A DNA stretch of 5,460 nt from Clostridiales bacterium (GCA_003522145.1 DPGD01000039.1:1-5460), one strand, 5' to 3'; positions 1 to 5,460 are shown, numbered from the stretch's first letter. Notes: generated by a model not told the origin, from the letters alone. Made by a program: numbers and translations.

Positions 1-3000
1 AACACCGTTGGTGATGCCGGAAGTGGTCTTGAGAGAATAACTGCCGGTCTTACTGCTTTCCTGGGTATAGATCCAGGCATCCTTTCCGAAAGCCACATTG
101 GTCTTTTCCACCACAATCGGAATCGTCTCTGTTTTCTCATATCCGCAGACTGTGCAGGTATAGGTCTTGACGCCCTCGGCGGTATCGGTTGCAGGGGTGG
201 TGATCACGCCGTCATCAAAGGTATGCGCCTCTTTATTCACAAGCTCACCGCACTCGGCGCAGACCTTCCAGTGGTTGTCGGCATCGGTCTGCCAATCGCC
301 AACGGTGTGCTCGTGGGACGCTTCTGCACCCACCTTGCCGTAGACCGTTACCTCCCGGAAGCTGAACTGCTGAGGTGTCACATAGTAGTCGGCCACCACC
401 TTTACATAGCGGGCAGCCACCGCATCAAAGGAAACGGTAATGCCGTCGACAGGATGCTCGATCGTTTCAACCGAAGCAACCTTTGTATAGGTCACATCGT
501 CTTCGGATACATACACGCTCCATGCGTGCCGATAAGGAGCATAGGCAATTACATTTACTTCCCGGATCGTGCACAATTCGCCCAAGTCCACCAAAGCGTA
601 CATTTCACCGAACTCGCCGAATGCCCAGTTGTCATTCTTCAGTCCGTCGGTCAGCGCATTCTTGCTGACTCTGGAATACTCGGTGTCGGTCTTGCTGGGC
701 TTTGTGTAAATCCATCCGTTCTTTCCGGAGGAAATATCCAGATTGTTCAAGGCTCTGAGGGTTTTGGTCTTGGTTTTTCCGCAAACCGTGCAGGTATAGG
801 TCTTGACGCCCTCTTCAGTCTCTGTTGCGGGTGTCGTAACTACACCTTCGTCAAAGGTGTGCGCACCCTCTTCCACGATCTGATCGCAACCGGTGCACCG
901 CTTCCAGTGGTTCGTTTCATCTGTCTGCCAATCACCGTAAGAATGAACATGTTCGGCACTGTTTTCTTCTCCGAAAACCTGCACCTCTCTGAAATTGAAC
1001 TGCTTCGCAGTGACATAATAGTCTGCAACGACCTTGATGTAACGGGCAGAAGAGGTTTCAAAAGTAACCATGTAGCCCTCTTCGGGATGGGGTTCCTTCA
1101 CAACGGAGGCAACCAGGACAAAGTTCTCATTGTCCTCGGACACATACACACTCCAGGACTGTGCAAAGGGGCTGTAGGAGGAGCTATAGTAGGCGGTCAC
1201 CTTTACCCCGGAAACGGCATAGACCTGGCCTAAGTCAATCAGCGCATACATGGTGCCAAAGTCCCCGTATATCCAGACGCCGTCGGTCAGAACACCGTTG
1301 GTGATGCCGGAAGCAGACTTAAGGGAATAGTCCCCGGTTTTGCTGCTTTCCTGCGTATACACCCAGGCATCCTTATTCAGCGCCACATTCTCCTGGCCGT
1401 ATGTGGGATCCACCGGCAGAACTTCATCCTTGGTCGATCCACAGACCGTGCAGGTGTAGACCATTATACCGGTTTCGGTGTCGGTAGGCACAACGGTCAC
1501 CTGACCCGCATCAAAGGTATGAGCTTCTTTCTTTCCGATCTCGGTGCAGTTTTCCGCTGTACAGACCTTCCAGTGGTTCGCCTCATCGAACACCCAGTCA
1601 CCTGTATAATCGTGCACATGGGCATCTGCCGTCACTTCCAGCTCATACATGCCGAAGGCATCATCCACATATCCGGTGGGTACAATGCGCACATACCGGG
1701 CGTATGCCTCTCCGTAAAGGCAATAGCCTACGGATGCTTCATAACTCTCCTCGTACTGTACGCTGCCAAAGCCCACATAGTCCGCACCGTCCTCCGAAAT
1801 CAGAACCTGATAGGTCATGCGGGGATCGGTCACGAAACCGGATATTTTATAAATCGTGCTTGCTGTTCCGAAATCCAGCGTGATACCGGCATTGCGCTTC
1901 TTCAGGAATGCGTAGGAGGTGTAATTTCCGTCAACGCCCGAGGCGGGGTACACGCAATCCTCCGAAGTGATTGTCCAGGTTCTTCCCGCTTCCGCTTCCT
2001 CTGCTTTGCTCAGCAGATTGCCCTCTGCGTCGTAAACTTCCATTTCCGCAAGACCCACATAGCCGTCTCCCCGTTCGCTGTCGTCCCAGCAAATCTGCAG
2101 GTACCGGTAGGCTCCGCTGACCGGGAAAGAAATTCCGTTACCCTTGTCGGTTACAGAAACCAGCGTATCGGTGAGAGCCTTGCTCCCCAGCTTGGTCCAC
2201 TCGGTGCCGTCTGCGGAACCGAGTACCGTGAATGCGGAATTGCTCTCAGCTAAGAAGCACACGATCTTGGAAAGTGCCTTTTCCTCTGTCATATCCACGG
2301 TAAGTGTTCCGCCGTGGATTACACCGATCACCAGGGGGTCGCTTATCTTGTTTCCGTCGGACAGCTTGTCCGAGGTGCCCGTATCCTTGGGGAGCGTAAC
2401 CGTGTCGGGTGTGATCACAGAAAGCTCCTTGCCCTCGAAGGTCTTGCCCTCATTGATGACACCGTAAACGGCGATCTCACCCACGGAAAACGCATATTTG
2501 TTGCTGCTGTTGCCCTTGTTGTAGTATTTACCGACTACCCGCACATACCGGGCAGAAACCTTTTCAAAGCCGACGGTATAGCCGTTCGGGAACTCCATCT
2601 GATCGTCGGTCTTTGCCCCCACCGTGGTGAAGGTTGCACCGTTCAGGGACACCTGGATTTCATACTTGTACAAGGTGTTGACACCGCCGCAGTATACATT
2701 TACCTTGTCGATGTCATAAACACCGCCCAGGTCAATTTGCGCATAGCAATCCTCGCTTCCGCAAGTGCCGAAGGAGGTGGTGGAAGAAAGTTTGCCGTCA
2801 TTTACATTGGCAGAAGCAGTGCCGGTGCTGTCGGTCGCCGCTTTGCCGGCCGCCACATCCCGGTCGGAAGCCAGGATCTCCGCACCGTTGGAAACGGGAC
2901 CGCTGTATGCGGGATCGGTCAGCGTGGAAGGATCTCTTCCTTCATCCACGGCCTTGACAAATTGCTCCACATAGGGATAGAGAATGTCGTATCCCCGGTT

Positions 3001-4653
3001 ATTCGGGTGCACATAGTCACCCAGAGCGAAGGTCGTGTTCGGCTGAAGCCGGTTGGCCACTTCCTCATTGTCATAAAGATTCAAATAGGGAATATTCCAT
3101 TTTTCACAGATCGCTTTTGCAACCGTGAAATATTCGGTCATATCCGAGGTTCTGCCGTTCGTGGAGGAAGGCAGAGCAAAATTGATGATAAAGCCGAATT
3201 TGGCGTTCGGATAAGTCTCCAAAGCGTAGGAGAAGGTGTATTCCAAGCCGCCGGCATAGGTGCTCACATCGAAGGTGCTCCGGTCAAAATTATCCGAGGC
3301 GCTGATGCTGCCAACATCGGCATTGCACCAGGCATCGTTCACGCCGCCGTGAAGAATGACCAGATCAAAATCGGTGGAAGCATTTTTTCTTAACTGATTG
3401 TAAATTACATTCCGGCCATTCAAATCGGAGGCGGCCTCGTTCCAGGCATTGACCAGAGAAATCGTAGCACCGGAAACACCCGCATTGACAAAGGCCATGC
3501 AGTTGGCGGTTCCCACTCTTCCGGGCCAGCCGGCAATGGGTGTAGTATCGGGATTATAGCGCTCGCAGATCGCCTCTGTGATGGAGTCACCCACGAACAG
3601 AATGGATTTTCCTGCCAGAGAGCTATTCCGGTCGATCGTTACCTTGGGCGCAATGGCTCCGTCGCTGAGGAAGGCCTCGGAAGCGCTGTTCCCTGCCAAC
3701 GGCGTGAAAGCGCCTGTGGCACTGCTGCCGGCATACAAAAGCGTCTCGCCGTCGTAAACAGCCAATGCCAAAGTAAAGGAATGGCCGGGTGTAGGCATAT
3801 AGCCATATTCCGTAACCGGCAGGCGGAAACAATAGCCCGGAAGCTCATAGGAAAGATCCCTGGGCATATACTCAAAGCTGTCCGCGGCTCCGGTATTTTC
3901 ATCCGTCACCGTACAAACCACTTTATAAGTACCGTTCTTCAGTGCCGTTGCCAACGCCGTGTTTTCGTCAGAGGCAGCTCCCAAAATCGTCGGGACAGCC
4001 AGAATGAAGGAGGTCCTGCCCTGATAGTTTTCAATTCTGCCGTATAACGGAGAAATGATCAGATCGCCGTCAGCCATTCTGATCGGCTCGGTTTCGCCGG
4101 CATGCAGAGTGCCCATAACGGTAATCTCATTGAGATAGAACCAATTATCTGCCGGGTCATTGGATCCATAGCGATAATAGGTCACATACACTCTCACATA
4201 GCGGGCGGTCAGGACCTGTCCCTCGATGTCATAACCGCTTGCGGTCTGCTGCACCTGAGGCATTTCGCCGTAGTAGGTCCAGTCTGCTATGGCCGCCTCC
4301 GGATCATTGGAGAAATAGACCTTTGCCGCCGTGGTAACTCCGGTATAGCCGGCTAAGTTCACAGAGGAAATGTCGTATTTTGCACCCAGATCCACAAGCA
4401 GATAGTTATCGGACGCATCGGTGATCTCGTCCGACAGATTGGAATTGAAGTTCTGGAATTTCAGACTTTCGCCGTTGTTGGTTTTGTTCCCATCGGTCAA
4501 TCCAAGCGTTGTGTTCACACTGTCGCCGCTGACGCAGGCGTACCGACCGTAGGCCGCATTTTCCTCACCGGAGGCAAAAGCCGAAAAAGGCACTGCGGTA
4601 CAAATGGAGATGACCATGAGCACGCTGAGAAACATGGCAAGAATCCGTTTCAT
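1..4653 (-). CDS. Secreted multidomain SGNH/GDSL hydrolase with discoidin (F5/8 type C)-like modules and Cys-rich repeats; 3' end beyond window
   Basis: A single frame stays open from the ATG at 4653 to the left edge: 1551 codons, no stop, no frameshift found on reading it through. The start is set by AAGGAG eight bases upstream and by the signal peptide that follows: MKR, a hydrophobic core to about residue 22, and a probable cut after AFA at 27. Modules in order are discoidin-like 1 (about 33-182), an unrecognised beta-rich region (185-345), SGNH hydrolase (346-570), discoidin-like 2 (590-733), 3 (742-877) and 4 (884-1009), Cys repeat A (1012-1079), discoidin-like 5 (1086-1228), repeat B (1235-1299), discoidin-like 6 (1302-1440), repeat C (1447-1511), and the start of module 7 (1519 onward). 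Discoidin hallmarks seen repeatedly are 'DG', 'IDLG..Y.I..V.V', 'VS.DG' or 'VSEDN', and 'ARYVRV...EI.VYG'. Known family roles suggest an extracellular ester hydrolase, for example a glycan O-deacetylase, tethered to carbohydrate by its lectin-like modules. The substrate is inference. A C-terminal anchor like that of the upstream gene is expected past the edge but not seen. Confidence 0.93.
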   Translation of the reverse strand, partial: MKRILAMFLSVLMVISICTAVPFSAFASGEENAAYGRYACVSGDSVNTTLGLTDGNKTNNGESLKFQNFNSNLSDEITDASDNYLLVDLGAKYDISSVNLAGYTGVTTAAKVYFSNDPEAAIADWTYYGEMPQVQQTASGYDIEGQVLTARYVRVYVTYYRYGSNDPADNWFYLNEITVMGTLHAGETEPIRMADGDLIISPLYGRIENYQGRTSFILAVPTILGAASDENTALATALKNGTYKVVCTVTDENTGAADSFEYMPRDLSYELPGYCFRLPVTEYGYMPTPGHSFTLALAVYDGETLLYAGSSATGAFTPLAGNSASEAFLSDGAIAPKVTIDRNSSLAGKSILFVGDSITEAICERYNPDTTPIAGWPGRVGTANCMAFVNAGVSGATISLVNAWNEAASDLNGRNVIYNQLRKNASTDFDLVILHGGVNDAWCNADVGSISASDNFDRSTFDVSTYAGGLEYTFSYALETYPNAKFGFIINFALPSSTNGRTSDMTEYFTVAKAICEKWNIPYLNLYDNEEVANRLQPNTTFALGDYVHPNNRGYDILYPYVEQFVKAVDEGRDPSTLTDPAYSGPVSNGAEILASDRDVAAGKAATDSTGTASANVNDGKLSSTTSFGTCGSEDCYAQIDLGGVYDIDKVNVYCGGVNTLYKYEIQVSLNGATFTTVGAKTDDQMEFPNGYTVGFEKVSARYVRVVGKYYNKGNSSNKYAFSVGEIAVYGVINEGKTFEGKELSVITPDTVTLPKDTGTSDKLSDGNKISDPLVIGVIHGGTLTVDMTEEKALSKIVCFLAESNSAFTVLGSADGTEWTKLGSKALTDTLVSVTDKGNGISFPVSGAYRYLQICWDDSERGDGYVGLAEMEVYDAEGNLLSKAEEAEAGRTWTITSEDCVYPASGVDGNYTSYAFLKKRNAGITLDFGTASTIYKISGFVTDPRMTYQVLISEDGADYVGFGSVQYEESYEASVGYCLYGEAYARYVRIVPTGYVDDAFGMYELEVTADAHVHDYTGDWVFDEANHWKVCTAENCTEIGKKEAHTFDAGQVTVVPTDTETGIMVYTCTVCGSTKDEVLPVDPTYGQENVALNKDAWVYTQESSKTGDYSLKSASGITNGVLTDGVWIYGDFGTMYALIDLGQVYAVSGVKVTAYYSSSYSPFAQSWSVYVSEDNENFVLVASVVKEPHPEEGYMVTFETSSARYIKVVADYYVTAKQFNFREVQVFGEENSAEHVHSYGDWQTDETNHWKRCTGCDQIVEEGAHTFDEGVVTTPATETEEGVKTYTCTVCGKTKTKTLRALNNLDISSGKNGWIYTKPSKTDTEYSRVSKNALTDGLKNDNWAFGEFGEMYALVDLGELCTIREVNVIAYAPYRHAWSVYVSEDDVTYTKVASVETIEHPVDGITVSFDAVAARYVKVVADYYVTPQQFSFREVTVYGKVGAEASHEHTVGDWQTDADNHWKVCAECGELVNKEAHTFDDGVITTPATDTAEGVKTYTCTVCGYEKTETIPIVVEKTNVAFGKDAWIYTQESSKTGSYSLKTTSGITNGV
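121..315 (-). repeat. Cys-rich repeat C (C-x2-C twice)
   Basis: Residues 1447-1511. It begins HEHTVGDWQTD and continues with NHWKVCAECGE, 'HTFDDGVITTPAT' and 'KTYTCTVCGYEKTE'. Cysteine pairs are 1465/1468 and 1500/1503. It is closer to copy B than to A, both in protein and in DNA. A seventh discoidin-like module starts immediately after it (KTNVAFGKDAWIYTQESS) and is cut by the window edge. Confidence 0.87.
757..951 (-). repeat. Cys-rich repeat B (C-x2-C twice)
   Basis: Residues 1235-1299. It begins HVHSYGDWQTD and continues with NHWKRCTGC, 'HTFDEGVVTTPAT' and 'KTYTCTVCG'. Cysteine pairs are 1253/1256 and 1288/1291, with 31 residues between the pairs, the same gap as in copies A and C. It separates discoidin-like modules 5 and 6. 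Confidence 0.87.
1417..1620 (-). repeat. Cys-rich repeat A (divergent, C-x4-C)
   Basis: Residues 1012-1079. It starts with HVHDYTGDW and has NHWKVC, 'HTFDAGQVT' and 'YTCTVCG'. Cysteines lie at 1031, 1036, 1068 and 1071. The first pair is C-x4-C (CTAENC), whereas the other three copies have C-x2-C. The paired CxxC layout resembles a small zinc-ribbon or rubredoxin-like knuckle, so metal binding is a reasonable inference, but the altered first pair may weaken it in this copy. Such repeats act as spacers between modules in many secreted Firmicutes proteins. Confidence 0.8.
1627..2886 (-). other. Three consecutive discoidin-like modules (2, 3, 4) after the hydrolase
   Basis: Module 2 (residues about 590-733) is the clearest: 'VNDGK', 'YAQIDLGGVYDIDKVNVY', 'YEIQVSLNG', 'SARYVRVVGKYY' and 'VGEIAVYG'. 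It carries three cysteines (631, 636, 655) that the others lack, possibly structural. Module 3 (742-877) is more divergent at its N-terminal half but has 'VLGSADGTEWTKLGS', 'VSGAYRYLQI' and 'LAEMEVYD', closely like the module in the upstream gene. Module 4 (884-1009) has 'ITLDFGTASTIYKISGF', 'VLISEDG', 'ARYVRIVP' and 'MYELEV'. Their likely job is to hold the enzyme on its polymer. Boundaries are estimates by eye. Confidence 0.72.
2944..3618 (-). other. SGNH/GDSL hydrolase catalytic domain inside the large CDS
   Basis: Residues about 346-570 of the large protein. Block I is FVGDSIT, with nucleophile Ser357 (codon 3583-3585). Block II is NAGVSG, with oxyanion Gly395. Block III is HGGVND, with Asn439. 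Block V is DYVHPNNRGY, with Asp546 and His549 in the DxxH arrangement. All four canonical blocks are present in order at normal spacing, and the domain has the usual length of about 220 residues, so it is predicted to be active. SGNH enzymes cleave ester bonds. In secreted gut-bacterial proteins with carbohydrate-binding modules they often remove acetyl groups from glycans, but specificity cannot be told from these motifs. A lipase or peptidoglycan O-acetyl esterase role is also possible. Confidence 0.92.
4107..4557 (-). other. N-terminal discoidin-like module 1 of the large CDS
   Basis: Residues about 33-182, directly after the signal peptide. It shows 'GLTDGN', 'LLVDLGAKYDISSVNL', 'VYFSNDPE', 'ARYVRVYVTYY' and 'LNEITVMG'. 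This order matches F5/8 type C (discoidin) beta-sandwich modules, which commonly bind galactose-type or other glycans. It is separated from the hydrolase by about 160 residues that I do not recognise (185-345). Those look beta-rich, with short alternating hydrophobic strands such as SFTLALAVYDGETLLYAG, and may be an Ig-like or structural linker domain. Confidence 0.75.
4573..4653 (-). other. Signal peptide coding segment of the large CDS
   Basis: Residues 1-27: a short basic start (MKR), a hydrophobic core rich in Leu, Val, Ile and Met, and the signal peptidase I-type ending PFSAFA followed by Ser-Gly-Glu-Glu. The style is typical of Clostridia Sec-exported proteins. It marks the protein as secreted and supports the chosen start over the internal Met codons at 7 and 13, which would trim the basic region. 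Confidence 0.9.
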
Positions 4654-4661
4654 TTTTTACG

Positions 4662-4667
4662 CTCCTT
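4662..4667 (-). promoter_or_regulatory. Ribosome binding site of the large CDS
   Basis: The minus strand reads AAGGAG, eight bases before the ATG at 4653. This is a strong Shine-Dalgarno at good spacing, and it decides the start codon. Confidence 0.9.
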
Positions 4668-4728
4668 CACTTGTATTCACTGCTGTTCCTGCTGCCGAGA
4701 CTCCGGAGCCGCCTCCGAAGCCCGTTTT

Positions 4729-4767
4729 CGGAGCGTCCGAACAGCCACAGACGCTCCGTTTTTATTT
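4729..4767 (+). terminator. Terminator-like hairpin with T-tract, plus-strand orientation
   Basis: The arms CGGAGCGT (4729-4736) and ACGCTCCG (4751-4758) form a perfect GC-rich 8-bp stem with a 14-base loop, followed by TTTTTATTT (4759-4767). This is the intrinsic-terminator layout for plus-strand transcription only. Read on the minus strand, the stem is followed by AAAA, not a U-tract. Both neighbouring genes are on the minus strand, so it may stop antisense transcription, or it may act as structure in the leader of the large gene rather than as a terminator. Confidence 0.5.
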
Positions 4768-4851
4768 CCGAAAGCTCCCGAACAGCTTTCAAAGAAATCA
4801 AATAAGAATGTGCGGAAATTTCTTTCCCTTAAAATTTTTATGCGGAAAAAC

Positions 4852-5460
4852 TCAATCCGTCTTTCTTCTGCGCCATACCGCTACCGCTACGCTCAGAAGG
4901 AGTGCCAATGCGGAAGCCGACAGGGTCATAAAGAGCACCGTGCTTTCGCCCGTGGGAACAGGCTCCGGCGTGTCCAGCTTCGGCAGAACCTGGGTCTTCT
5001 GATGTCCGCAATCCTTACAGGTATAGGTCTTCTCCCCATCGGAAGTCTCGGTCGCCGGGACGGTCACCACACCGTTGTCAAAGGTGTGCGCTGCACTGTC
5101 GAGCCTTTCGCCGCATCCGGTGCAGACCTTCCAATGGTTCTCCCCGTCGCTCTCCCAGTTTTCTCCGGGTGTGTGGGTATGAGCTTCGCCGGAAAGATCG
5201 GCAAACACATTGATCTCGTAAACGGTAAAGTATCCGTACTGATAGGAGGTACCAACCACCTTCACATACCGGTAAGAGCCGCTCACTTCAACGGCATATC
5301 CGTCATCCTTGTTATACACCGCAGAATCCACCGTGTTGCTTCCCAGCTTGGTCCAGGTCTCGCCGTCTGTCGAGCCGTAGATGTCGAAACCGTAGTTGAA
5401 ATTATAGAGATACACATTGACTCTCTTGAGGTCATAATTCTGCTGAAGATCGATCACGGC
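4852..5460 (-). CDS. C-terminal part of a cell-surface protein: discoidin-like module, Cys-rich repeat, LPXTG-like anchor; 5' end beyond window
   Basis: The frame is open through the right edge (it reads A-V-I-D-L-Q-Q at 5460-5440) and stops at TGA 4854-4852, giving 202 codons before the stop. A GTG at 5457 lies in the middle of a discoidin module, so it is not a credible start; the true start is outside the window. The visible part is the second half of a discoidin-like module ('VIDLQQNYDLKRVNVYL', 'IYGSTDGETWTKLGS', 'VSGSYRYVKVVG', 'VYEINVFA'), then one Cys-rich repeat, a short Pro-rich linker, and an anchor (PVPTGES, hydrophobic stretch, RRRKTD). It is probably a surface-attached glycan-binding protein or enzyme whose catalytic part, if any, lies upstream. 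It precedes the SGNH gene on the same strand by 198 bases and shares its modules, so the two are likely paralogous or cooperating surface proteins. Confidence 0.92.
   Translation of the reverse strand, partial: AVIDLQQNYDLKRVNVYLYNFNYGFDIYGSTDGETWTKLGSNTVDSAVYNKDDGYAVEVSGSYRYVKVVGTSYQYGYFTVYEINVFADLSGEAHTHTPGENWESDGENHWKVCTGCGERLDSAAHTFDNGVVTVPATETSDGEKTYTCKDCGHQKTQVLPKLDTPEPVPTGESTVLFMTLSASALALLLSVAVAVWRRRKTD
4855..4962 (-). other. C-terminal sorting-signal-like / membrane anchor segment
   Basis: The last residues are PVPTGES, then about 21 hydrophobic residues (VLFMTLSASALALLLSVAVA and V-W), then RRRKTD. The motif, membrane segment and basic tail follow the layout of a sortase substrate. 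The motif departs from LPXTG: it has Thr-Gly, but Val stands where Pro is expected. It may be used by a sortase of relaxed specificity, or simply anchor the protein as a C-terminal membrane segment. No sortase gene is in the window. Confidence 0.7.
4984..5181 (-). repeat. Cys-rich repeat D, in the upstream gene
   Basis: It starts HTHTPGENW and continues with NHWKVCTGCGE, 'HTFDNGVVTVPAT', 'KTYTCKDCG' and 'KTQVLP'. Two C-x2-C pairs are in the same register as copies B and C of the neighbouring gene. It shares 14 bases (CAGGTATAGGTCTT, 5018-5031) with copies B and C at the second Cys pair. Here it sits directly before the wall or membrane anchor. Confidence 0.87.

Larger units (their letters stand above)
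1..1620 (-). repeat. Tandem coding array: Cys-rich repeat plus discoidin-like module, at least 2.5 units, continuing past the left edge
   Basis: Units start at the HxH-type motif at nucleotides 1620, 951 and 315, giving periods of 669 and 636 bases. Each unit has a Cys-rich segment of about 65 residues followed by a discoidin-like module of about 140. Similarity survives at DNA level: positions 152-177 and 788-813 are identical over 26 bases, at the 636-base period. Positions 1-100 match 1291-1390 at 79 of 100 bases by hand count, with the first 23 identical. This indicates fairly recent duplication within the gene. Copy number may differ between strains and may be hard to assemble. Confidence 0.88.
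4654..4851. other. Intergenic region with several hairpins; no clear promoter
   Basis: These 198 bases lie between two minus-strand genes. Besides the ribosome binding site and the plus-oriented terminator-like hairpin, there is a perfect 7-bp hairpin at 4770-4776/4784-4790 and a 7-bp hairpin at 4713-4719/4727-4733. A weak 5-bp hairpin with a GAAA loop on the minus strand lies at 4814-4818/4823-4827, just after the upstream stop. TGCGGAAA occurs twice, at 4811-4818 and 4841-4848. No minus-strand hairpin has a good U-tract, so I cannot say that the upstream transcript ends here. A TTGAAA on the minus strand (4792-4787) has no convincing -10 partner, so no promoter is called. Read-through from the upstream gene is possible. 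Confidence 0.6.

Noticed and set aside
223..1233. Plus-strand open frame of 336 codons
   Set aside because: It lies wholly antisense to the array in the SGNH gene, has no ribosome binding site or recognisable domain, and its internal repetition mirrors the repeats of the real gene.
1..1620. CRISPR-like or mobile repeat array
   Set aside because: The repeats are long, imperfect and all in one coding frame, with units of about 640-670 bases. They are protein modules, not direct repeats with spacers.
1519..2253. Plus-strand open frame of 244 codons
   Set aside because: It is antisense to modules 3 and 4 and repeat A, with no supporting signal.
2314..3393. Plus-strand open frame of 359 codons
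   Set aside because: It is antisense to the SGNH domain and modules 2 and 3, whose minus-strand reading gives intact catalytic motifs. The plus-strand protein shows no motif.
4600..4602. Lipoprotein lipobox at Cys18 of the SGNH protein
   Set aside because: The residue before the Cys is Ile, not Gly, Ala or Ser, and a good signal peptidase I site (AFA) follows nine residues later.
4762..4792. Minus-strand promoter with TTGAAA as -35
   Set aside because: The best -10 candidate (AAATAA) is poor, the spacer is 19 bases, and a hairpin occupies the spacer.
4604..5002. Plus-strand open frame of 132 codons crossing the intergenic region
   Set aside because: It overlaps the start of one real gene and the end of another, has low-complexity translation, and a terminator-like hairpin lies inside it.
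4852..5457. GTG at 5457 as the true start of the upstream gene
   Set aside because: The frame continues to the window edge and the codon falls inside a discoidin core strand (VIDLQQ), with no signal peptide after it.

Overview
The window holds parts of two large secreted, modular surface proteins, both encoded on the minus strand and both cut by a window edge. It suggests a gut-type Firmicute, probably a Clostridia member. The reasons are the signal peptide (MKRILAMFLSVLMVISIC...AFA), the strings of discoidin (F5/8 type C)-like modules, the Cys-rich 'HWKVC..CG ... YTC..CG' repeats and an LPXTG-like tail ending in RRRK. The organism call is inference; no rRNA, tRNA or marker gene is present.

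Layout in transcription order, from right to left. Positions 5460-4852 carry the C-terminal end of an upstream gene: half a discoidin-like module, one Cys-rich repeat, then a sorting-signal-like or membrane anchor. Positions 4851-4654 are a 198-base intergenic stretch rich in hairpins, with a clear Shine-Dalgarno for the next gene. Positions 4653-1 are one uninterrupted reading frame of 1551 codons that runs off the left edge without a stop. It encodes, in order, a signal peptide, a discoidin-like module, an unrecognised beta-rich linker domain, an SGNH/GDSL hydrolase domain with all catalytic blocks intact (Ser357, Gly395, Asn439, Asp546, His549), three more discoidin-like modules, and an alternating array of Cys-rich repeat and discoidin-like module. 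That array is still continuing at the edge.

The two proteins share their modules and look like paralogous parts of one surface system. The likely picture is an esterase or deacetylase held at the cell surface and targeted to a glycan by many lectin-like modules. The substrate cannot be read from the sequence. All the long plus-strand reading frames are antisense shadows of the minus-strand genes. I see no CRISPR array, insertion sequence, RNA gene or phage gene. The most curious non-coding signal is a terminator-like hairpin oriented on the plus strand, between two minus-strand genes and with no plus-strand gene to serve.
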